A DNA stretch of 64,000 bases from Sipunculus nudus (Eukaryota; Annelida; Sipuncula; Golfingiida; Sipunculidae): the NCBI GenBank assembly GCA_026874595.1, contig CM049307.1:41050362-41114361 (forward strand), in the 5' to 3' direction. Position 1 is the first letter of the stretch, and every line of letters begins with the position of its first letter. The notes below the pieces were generated by a model, which did not search any database, was not told where the DNA came from, and was given only the letters and a program-made list of their open reading frames with translations. Shown piece by piece: positions 61,101 through 64,000 of the stretch. The translations under genes and the position numbers were made by a program.

Positions 61101-62021
61101 GGTCAATGATCACTGGTGGAATGGTAACAAATTACCTGGTAAGTATTTCATTGAATAAAAATGTACCATGATTGAAAGACACACATGTTATGTATTTAGA
61201 AATTTCATCTGTAATAGGATTACTTTTATTATAATTGTATAACCTTTTGTGTCTAATTAAAGTGTACCTCTAGACCAGTGAAACCATATTTTGGTTTTAT
61301 GGATTCAGATAAGGATCAATGGTATTATGCACAAATAAATATTAGAAGTTATGAGTCACAAGTTAATTGTGTATGATTTTCTACAGAACTCTAAAAATTC
61401 ACCTTTTATCCTCCCTAACTGACATTTACCCTTTTTTACTTTGTGGATATTTGAAATATTCACACAAGTGGCAATTCTAGTATATTGATTTACTCATAAA
61501 ATTTTAAGTTTTAGGTAAAAAAATAAATTGGAAGGATACAAATTCCAGACACAGTATGAAATGTAAGAAAACAAAATACCAGAAAATTAACCAGACAGAT
61601 TTACTTTAAATTTCTCTGAACATAAAAATATATTTAGGGTTCTTGTACACAAGATATCACAGAAAACTAGAAGCCTCTTCCCGGAGCGTAGAGTAAGTTT
61701 AAATATACAGCCAAATATTTATTGATTTAACGCAACTGGGTCCTTTGTATAAGAGTGCTTGGAAATTAAAGTAGAAATACCTATAAAGATATCAAACATC
61801 AAGTAAAAATCAACTGTATTGTTTCTTAAGCAACACAAGTCACCACTTCGAGCGGTCCATGTGTTAAATGACAACCAGCGTGTGCTGTCTGCTGACATGT
61901 CAGACACGCTGTTAATCTGGTTGGCAGAGAGCGGAGGGACACTGATGTCTGTGAATGGGCCAACCAAGCTCCTTCAGATGTCACCTGACACCAGTTTGGT
62001 GGTGTGCGGTAAAGGAAACAG
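34087..62021 (+). CDS. NWD1-like NACHT and WD-repeat protein, 17 exons, 3' end missing
   Basis: Seventeen exons join with consistent phase throughout: 34087-34183, 38201-38403, 39222-39321, 46518-46724, 46993-47067, 47679-49007, 49170-49472, 50415-50648, 51093-51350, 52404-52527, 52947-53134, 54007-54135, 54588-54667, 55121-55300, 55726-55843, 60948-61138 and 61831-62021. That is 4007 nt, or 1335 codons plus 2 nt. The domain order is DUF4062-like N-terminus (residues 1-133), helical linker (133-228), NACHT-like NTPase core (about 365-560), winged-helix and helical region (about 600-880), then WD blades from about 890 onward. This order is that of NWD1/NWD2 and TEP1-type STAND proteins, which are cytosolic oligomerising scaffolds. 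The Walker A loop is degenerate (about residues 371-383), so ATP binding is doubtful. The last exon leaves in phase 2, so more exons must lie to the right. Orthology to vertebrate NWD1 rather than a lineage-specific paralogue is not shown. Confidence 0.85.
34184..35978. other. NWD1-like intron 1, first part
   Basis: AT-rich DNA with no supported exon. The short frames (34734, 35271) show no domains. Confidence 0.45.
35979..36314 (-). mobile_element. TTAGGCC MITE, copy 2
   Basis: This is the inverted counterpart of 31534-31870, highly similar along its length, and is flanked by TAA on both sides (35976-35978 and 36315-36317). It lies in intron 1 of the NWD1-like gene. Confidence 0.85.
36315..38200. 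other. NWD1-like intron 1, second part
   Basis: No exon, element or RNA gene is recognised. Confidence 0.4.
38201..38403 (+). CDS. NWD1-like exon 2 (DUF4062-like module)
   Basis: The acceptor is TTACCTCCAG and the donor GTATGT. Residues 33-100 read GFTYERRWLWENVLPDLQEV, then a LDVQLVDVHLG segment, and end EEIQRCHEESVGPFFL. This is the ERxxLxxxVxPxL helix, the D-x-H/R-W-G-like strand and the EI..C...S.GPFF block of NWD1, TEP1 and NPHP3-type N-termini. The region is richer in GC than its surroundings, as are the other exons. It is preceded by 4.0 kb and followed by 0.8 kb of noncoding DNA. Confidence 0.85.
39222..39321 (+). CDS. NWD1-like exon 3 (GDQWGP block)
   Basis: The acceptor is ATCTTCCAG and the donor GTGAGT, phase 0 to 1. 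It codes for CIVGDQWGPSALPLVIEEEE followed by YNYLIQYHQTSEE. GDQWGP equals the invariant GD(R/Q)YG motif that closes the DUF4062-like fold. The intron after it is 7.2 kb and carries a tandem TTAGCTCAG element, a pair of 1 kb repeats and a SINE. Phases fit exon 4 directly, but a small exon missed inside that intron cannot be excluded. Confidence 0.82.
40291..41700 (+). mobile_element. TTAGCTCAGCTG element, copy 3, tandem dimer
   Basis: It starts with the hairpin AGCTCAGCTGACT-ATA-AGTCATCTGAGCT, followed by a (CCGT)n tract at 40341-40371. The body has a 67-codon frame (40431-40634). A second body module without the hairpin follows from about 41080 and includes a homologous 68-codon frame (41123-41329). 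Shared landmarks in each module are AAGTTATGGGCCCAAA.ATAATGCA, a TACCTTAAATTT stretch and GACCATGGCACGTTT. Confidence 0.75.
41895..42897. repeat. 1.0 kb repeat, copy 1 of a direct pair
   Basis: It is nearly identical to 44784-45785 at an offset of 2889 bp. The right end carries the reversed ACAAGGGACCTATGGGTCAC motif. The homologous frames 42419-42625 and 45310-45516 reflect sequence identity rather than a gene. Confidence 0.85.
43031..43745 (+). mobile_element. TTAGCTCAGCTG element, copy 4
   Basis: This is a single module with the start hairpin, a CCGT tract at about 43080-43120 and a 67-codon frame (43180-43383) that differs from the 40431 frame by about ten residues and has no stops. It lies between the two 1 kb repeats. 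Confidence 0.75.
43790..44525 (-). repeat. Interspersed repeat, about 0.7 kb (copy 3, inverted)
   Basis: Reverse-strand homologue of 4597-5300 and 7440-8050. It includes a C run near 43910-43928 and the landmark AACATTTGTTCATTATTTTC near 44465. Confidence 0.55.
44784..45785. repeat. 1.0 kb repeat, copy 2 of a direct pair
   Basis: It has the same orientation and nearly the same sequence as 41895-42897. It ends in AGCTGAGCACCGTGACCCAT and GGTCCCTTGTTT. Confidence 0.85.
45800..46062 (-). mobile_element. tRNA-derived SINE
   Basis: On the minus strand the head carries an A box-like TCGCTCTAGGGTAGAGC (46054-46038) and a B box-like GAGTTCAAATCTC (46012-46000), separated by about 26 bp, which are RNA polymerase III promoter elements. 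A tRNA-unrelated body follows, with TTTTTCACAGTCACCTCAAT. It lacks a complete tRNA cloverleaf, so I call a SINE and not a tRNA gene. Confidence 0.6.
46518..46724 (+). CDS. NWD1-like exon 4 (helical linker)
   Basis: The acceptor follows ATGTACTACAG and the donor is GTAAGA; phase is 1 in and 1 out. The 69 residues start ALELLRISYKKVPSAARTVY and continue through a charged, leucine-rich stretch (VIKQRHAALQKLLQQAV), which is predicted mostly helical. In NWD1-type proteins this position holds helices between the N-terminal module and the NACHT core. Assignment rests on phase, position and composition rather than a named motif. Confidence 0.75.
46993..47067 (+). CDS. NWD1-like exon 5 (helical linker)
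   Basis: This 75-bp exon has a TTATTTCAG acceptor and a GTGAGT donor, phase 1 in and 1 out. It codes for ALEAQIEQALKIDGRRCLFI and then LRNFQ. It extends the linker and carries no diagnostic motif. Support comes from strong splice sites and from exact phase with the large exon 6. Confidence 0.7.
47068..47678. other. NWD1-like intron 5
   Basis: AT-rich with no element recognised. Confidence 0.5.
47679..49007 (+). CDS. NWD1-like exon 6 (degenerate NACHT core and winged helix)
   Basis: This 1329-bp exon is the largest open frame in the window and covers protein residues 228-671. The strand before the P-loop is QMVLVHGS, and the loop continues EEEDCVGC (48116-48145), where active relatives have GPPGxGKT/S. 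Both the lysine and the following S/T are absent. The next NACHT landmark, the strand and turn around HFVGLTAQTF (48206-48235), aligns with the family RxxGTS motif. The Walker B-like strand RLVIVIFDLEKL (48377-48412) keeps one aspartate but is shorter than the family hhhhDxxDEL. Downstream, SLPPRVHVLGTFTY matches the CPPRVHLILS block, YGLTEVELLDLLS matches the winged-helix G(L)SExELxDLLS motif, and RFPVTLWIQIRNALG matches RFPPLLWxRLRxxLG. There are no stops or frameshifts, so it is not a pseudogene on this evidence. Confidence 0.92.
49170..49472 (+). CDS. NWD1-like exon 7 (post-NACHT helical region)
   Basis: The acceptor is TTATAAG and the donor GTATGT, phase 1 in and 1 out. Residues 671-772 include the region that corresponds to the HRxLxxxHxxLADxFxGxW helix of relatives (DIKKCHADITDLFLETWVNI) and end YNLRRLVELPFNILHSG, a near-exact match to the NLRKLxELPYHLLxSG motif of NWD1. 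The 162-bp intron before it is one of the shortest in the gene. Confidence 0.88.
50415..50648 (+). CDS. NWD1-like exon 8 (helical region)
   Basis: The acceptor is TTACTGTAG and the donor GTAAGG, phase 1 in and 1 out. Residues 772-850 begin GEIYKLKEQCYCNYEYLLAR and end DDPLQLASELIGRLRPLK. The terminal DPxQLxxxLxGRL signature is typical of the helical bundle before the WD domain in NWD-type proteins. Flanking introns (942 bp and 444 bp) show no features. Confidence 0.85.
51093..51350 (+). CDS. NWD1-like exon 9 (end of helical region, WD blade 1)
   Basis: I place the acceptor after TATCTATTCAG at 51092, because in-frame stops lie just upstream (TAG TAA near 51059-51064) and phase 1 entry then gives AQYPGHISTLVQQCMEWC. 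A stronger-looking TTTTACAG at 50950 would give a stop after two codons. Residues 850-935 include WPLIVPLTLWLPDPRVASLR, the equivalent of the P.L.PL...L..PGGPLR segment preceding the propeller. The first blade ends GTNNMQVLMYHLPSRKLIKS. The donor is GTGAGA, phase 1. Confidence 0.72.
51351..52403. other. NWD1-like intron 9
   Basis: It begins with a purine- and GGCC-rich stretch (51380-51460) containing repeated TGGCCT.AGG blocks that form a weak inverted repeat with TTCATATTGGCC-type sequence. The rest is AT-rich without features. Shorter introns at 49473-50414, 53135-54006 and 61139-61830 likewise show nothing. Confidence 0.4.
52404..52527 (+). CDS. NWD1-like exon 10 (WD blade 2)
   Basis: It codes for GPHGAVCCLAISPDNRRLFG and then GSQDSTVHMWEVKTGNTLHV, a canonical WD blade with SPD, the S.D motif and an MW in the usual WD position. 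The acceptor is GGTTTCAG. The donor GTCATT is poor, but phase 2 exit fits exon 11 exactly, and an in-frame stop follows at once if it is read through. Confidence 0.82.
52947..53134 (+). CDS. NWD1-like exon 11 (WD blade 3 and start of blade 4)
   Basis: The acceptor TTTACTCAG admits phase 2. The exon reads EHQEAILSVCISNNGSILAT and then GSRDHTCKLISLPG, followed by GHLGPVSYVMFNSTDTILIT. Two blades start with the H.(E/G).(I/V) strand. The fourth blade is cut at its glycine codon by a phase 1 GTCAGT donor and continues in exon 12. Confidence 0.85.
54007..54135 (+). CDS. NWD1-like exon 12 (WD blades 4 and 5)
   Basis: It completes blade 4 with GGMDHSVNLWSTEGVTLMST and starts blade 5 with INSPVVCLAVSENNTFLII. 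The acceptor is TCTTTAG and the donor GTAATG. The entry and exit introns both split the glycine codon before the (S/C/M)xD(x)S turn, phase 1. Confidence 0.82.
54588..54667 (+). CDS. NWD1-like exon 13 (WD blade 5 end)
   Basis: This short exon codes for GCEDGSLQVKSLTTGSDIHH followed by LTGHKGK. It has a TACTGCAG acceptor and a GTAAGA donor, phase 1 in and 0 out. GHKGK is the GH dipeptide that opens blade 6. Confidence 0.8.
55053..55146 (+). repeat. 40-bp tandem near-duplication spanning the exon 14 acceptor
   Basis: Copy 1 (55053-55092) and copy 2 (55107-55146) differ at four of 40 positions. Copy 2 holds the TTGCAG acceptor and the first 26 bases of exon 14. In copy 1 the acceptor reads TTGCAA. 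The period is 54 bp, a multiple of three. Confidence 0.85.
55121..55300 (+). CDS. NWD1-like exon 14 (WD blade 6 and start of blade 7)
   Basis: The acceptor TGTTGCAG lies at 55120. Phase 0 reading gives VVSLAMSKDCIHLVAGCGNG and later HVYKGHVTSPTTALISKDEQ. The donor at 55301 is GTCATT, the same weak form as after exon 10. A 40-bp near copy of the acceptor and exon start lies 54 bp upstream (55053-55092). The open frame runs through both copies from 54980, so a longer alternative exon is possible. Confidence 0.78.
55726..55843 (+). CDS. NWD1-like exon 15 (WD blade 7 end, blade 8 start)
   Basis: It reads REVLVRTMLKKETIKRS and then EHQDAITCLSVSKDKKMAVT, with a CTTACAG acceptor and a GTACAC donor. 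Phase is 0 in and 1 out at the blade glycine. The next intron is 5.1 kb and contains the 47-bp minisatellite and a TTAGCTCAG element. Confidence 0.8.
56091..58460 (+). repeat. 47-bp minisatellite with higher-order structure
   Basis: About fifty imperfect units of the type GTGGAGGCTTCAAAAGGAAT GCTGCCTGCTGGGTACACTC lie in the intron between exons 15 and 16. A distinctive variant block (GATGCCTGTACAGTC, then AAATTTTGTGCAGGAAGGC) occurs at about 56213, 56906 (partial) and 57600. The first and last are 1387 bp apart with the same neighbours, which shows a higher-order duplication. The frames 56332-56562 and 57710-57949 are repeat translations. Confidence 0.9.
58461..59175 (+). mobile_element. TTAGCTCAGCTG element, copy 5
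   Basis: It begins directly at the end of the minisatellite with the same hairpin and a short CCGTCCGT tract (about 58508-58528). The body is homologous to 40291 and 43031, but the small frame is broken here. Confidence 0.7.
59176..60947. other. NWD1-like intron 15, distal part
   Basis: It contains a reversed ACAAGGGACCAATGGGTCAC end at about 60302-60336. A GC-richer block at 60480-60790 shows no coding or RNA signature that I recognise. Confidence 0.45.
60948..61138 (+). CDS. NWD1-like exon 16 (WD blades 8 and 9)
   Basis: It completes blade 8 (GSRDQTVRTWILE) and codes for blade 9 from GHNKTVTCVDMVD to GSEDCSVKVWSMITGG. The acceptor is TTGTTTCAG and the donor GTAAGT. It contains the two clearest WD signatures of the gene (RTW and KVW) and enters in phase 1, exactly matching exon 15 across a 5.1 kb intron. 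Confidence 0.9.
61831..62021 (+). CDS. NWD1-like exon 17 (WD blade 10, last seen)
   Basis: The acceptor follows TTTCTTAAG. The exon reads QHKSPLRAVHVLNDNQRVLS, then DTLLIWLAESGGTLMSV, and begins an eleventh blade (LLQMSPDTSLVVCGKGN). It leaves in phase 2 at a GTTAGA donor. No further exon is visible in 62022-64000, so the gene continues past the window. Confidence 0.8.
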
Positions 62022-62191
62022 GTTAGAAAACCCAGACACTGCTTTTATTAACATATGTTCCTTAATCGTCTCACCTCTCAGTCTGACACTCCCCTGATTG
62101 ACATATGATGCTTTCAATCTCACTTTATTTTTCATGAACAAACCACTAGGTGGCAGCACCTGAGGCTTTAAAAAAAAACTGCATCTGGTAA

Positions 62192-62530
62192 GGCCAAAAA
62201 AAGAAGAGGTTTGGTTCTCAGGCCCTTTTTTTCAGAAATCAACGCAGGTGGGCAATTTTTTTTTAACCTTTTTTTGTATGTTTCAATAAAAATGTCATTA
62301 GGTCAGGGAAAAGTATGATAATAACAGTTTTATTTTGCTAAACAAGTAAAAGCACTACACAACAAAGGAAATTTTATAAAAATTTTATTATTATATCTCC
62401 TTGAAAGAAATGTCACAGTGGCTGGAGCTCAAAATTGGTAAGTTTCTATTGAAAATCAAAATAAAAAATTTTGTTGCGGGGGTTTAAAATTGATGCAGGC
62501 TGTACCTGAAACCCTACCTTATAATTTTTT
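62192..62530 (+). mobile_element. TTAGGCC MITE, copy 3, older
   Basis: It has the same order of blocks as 31534-31870 (GGCCAAAA, GGTTCTCAGGC, ATAACAGTTTTATTTTGCTA, AAAGCACTACA, CAAAATTGG) with more substitutions and a decayed right end. It lies downstream of exon 17. Confidence 0.75.
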
Positions 62531-63063
62531 CCCTAAGAGATGGTGAGATATTTCAAAAAGTGCCACCTAACTCAGCGCAGGTATATTTTGGTGCTTTTCA
62601 GTAAAATAATGGGATTTCAGTATTTTCACAGATGCAGTTATGATTTGGTGATTTGAATATGTTTTGTGAGTAATTGCCAGACATTCTTGTAAGCAGACAA
62701 GGATTGACTTCCCCACAACCTATAAGTTGTATGATCGAGGCACTTATTTCTATATGAATATCATGAATTCACTTCTTTGAATGGCTAGTGTAATTACTAG
62801 AGCTACAGGGTTAAAATCTAGAGAAAGTGCCTTCAAATATATGAAAAAAAAATATTTTTATGAATTAATATTTTTAAAAAAATCAGAAGCAGACAATGAA
62901 GTACCTGTAAATCTTCTAATTTTATGAGAAATAAATTAATCAGAACTGTTGTAATTAATAATATTTTCTCAAGTAATATTATAACTCTCTTTTCTCTTTC
63001 CTTTGCGTAAGCCTACTTTCAAATGTCCTTCATGACACATGACAGCTTCAGTGCTTTCTTGTG
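62531..63063. other. Probable intron DNA, nothing recognised
   Basis: AT-rich, no exon found. The NWD1-like gene must continue further right. Confidence 0.45.
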
Positions 63064-64000
63064 CTTTTGCTACTGTTTATTAAACATGTTTTGCTTTAGC
63101 TACTGTATATTAAATCTGTTTTGCTTTAGCTACTGTATATTAAACCTGTTTTGCTCTAGCTACTGATATTAAACCTGTTTTGCTCTAGCTACTGTTTATT
63201 AAACCTGTTTTGCCCTAGCTACTGTATATTAAACCTGTTTTGCTTTAGCTAGTGTATATTAAACCTGTTTTGCTTTAGCTTCTCTGTATTAAACCTGTTT
63301 TGCTTTAGCTACTGTATATTAAACCTGTTTTGCTCTAGCTACTGTATATTAAACCTGTTTTGCTCTAGCTACTGTTTATTTAACCTGTTTTGCCCTAGCT
63401 ACTGTATATTAAACCTGTTTTGCTTTAGCTACTGTATATTAAACCTGTTTTGCTTTAGCTAGTGTATATTAAACCTGTTTTGCTTTAGCTTCTCTGTATT
63501 AAACCTGTTTTGCTTTAGCTAGTGTATATTAAACTGTTTTGCTTTAGCTAGTGTATATTAAACCTGTTTTGCTGTAGCTTCTCTGTATTAAACCTGTTTT
63601 GCTTTAGCTACTCTGTATTAAACCTGGTTTGCTTTAGCTTCTCTGTATTAAACCTGTTTTGCTTTAGCTAGTGTATATTAAACCTGTTTTGCTTTAGCTA
63701 GTGTATATTAAACTGTTTTGCTTTAGCTAGTGTATATTAAACCTGTTTTGCTTTAGCTTCTCTGTATTAAACCTGTTTTGCTTTAGCTAGTGTATATAAA
63801 ACTGTTTTGCTTTAGCTAGTGTATATTAAACCTGTTTTACTTTAGCTAGTGTATATTAAACTGTTTTGCTTTAGCTAGTGTATATTAAACCTTTTTTTGC
63901 TTTAGCTAGTGTATATTAAACTGTTTTGCTTTAGCTAGTGTATATTAAACCTGTTTTGCTTTAGCTTCTCTGTATTAAACCTGTTTTGCTTTAGCTAGTG
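63064..64000 (+). repeat. 30-bp minisatellite, cut by the window end
   Basis: About 31 units of TATTAAACCTGTTTTGCTTT AGCTAGTGTA are present, with 29-bp variants (TTAAACTG) and sub-types ending CTACTGTA, CTAGTGTA or CTTCTCTG. The sub-types are clustered, so the array grew in blocks. Its full length is unknown. Confidence 0.95.

Overview
This window is animal nuclear DNA. It is AT-rich, full of short introns, microsatellites and interspersed repeats, and has no operons or long open frames except one internal exon. Several repeats have the style seen in bivalve and other mollusc genomes: modules carrying (CCGT)n or (ACGG)n tracts, elements ending in ACAAGGGACCCATGGGTCAC, and GGATCC-ended MITEs. 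The NWD1-type gene also fits a mollusc or another lophotrochozoan. I favour a marine bivalve with moderate confidence. No virus, prokaryotic gene or CRISPR array is visible.

Two protein genes are supported. On the minus strand the first two coding exons of DNA polymerase delta subunit 2 (POLD2) lie at 10687-10465 and 3373-3252. They are separated by a 7.1 kb intron packed with repeats, and the rest of the gene runs off the left edge. On the plus strand, 17 coding exons spanning 34087-62021 join in frame, with every phase matching, into about 1335 codons of a NACHT and WD-repeat protein of the NWD1 type. It has an N-terminal DUF4062-like module, a NACHT-like core, a winged-helix region, and ten WD blades with the start of an eleventh. 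The 3' end lies beyond the window. The P-loop of this NACHT core lacks the conserved GKT/S residues, so the protein looks like a pseudo-ATPase scaffold. A CpG-containing block at 28500-28880 that ends in a good splice donor may be its promoter and noncoding first exon. It holds an X-box-like (RFX) site.

Layout: 1-3251, repeats and an X-shaped nested transposon; 3252-10687, POLD2 exons and the repeat-filled intron; 10688-28500, gene-poor DNA with microsatellites, a dead LINE reverse transcriptase, a field of dispersed GATACATACGTTAC boxes, modular repeats, foldbacks and hairpins; 28500-34086, probable promoter and 5' region of the NWD1-like gene, with an unidentified decayed coding fragment on the minus strand; 34087-62021, the NWD1-like exons with introns that hold MITEs, a 1 kb direct duplication, a tRNA-derived SINE and a 2.4 kb 47-bp minisatellite with higher-order structure; 62022-64000, a third MITE copy and a 30-bp minisatellite cut by the window end.

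The two genes show no functional link; they are neighbours transcribed away from each other. All family assignments come from reading translated motifs and have not been tested by database search.
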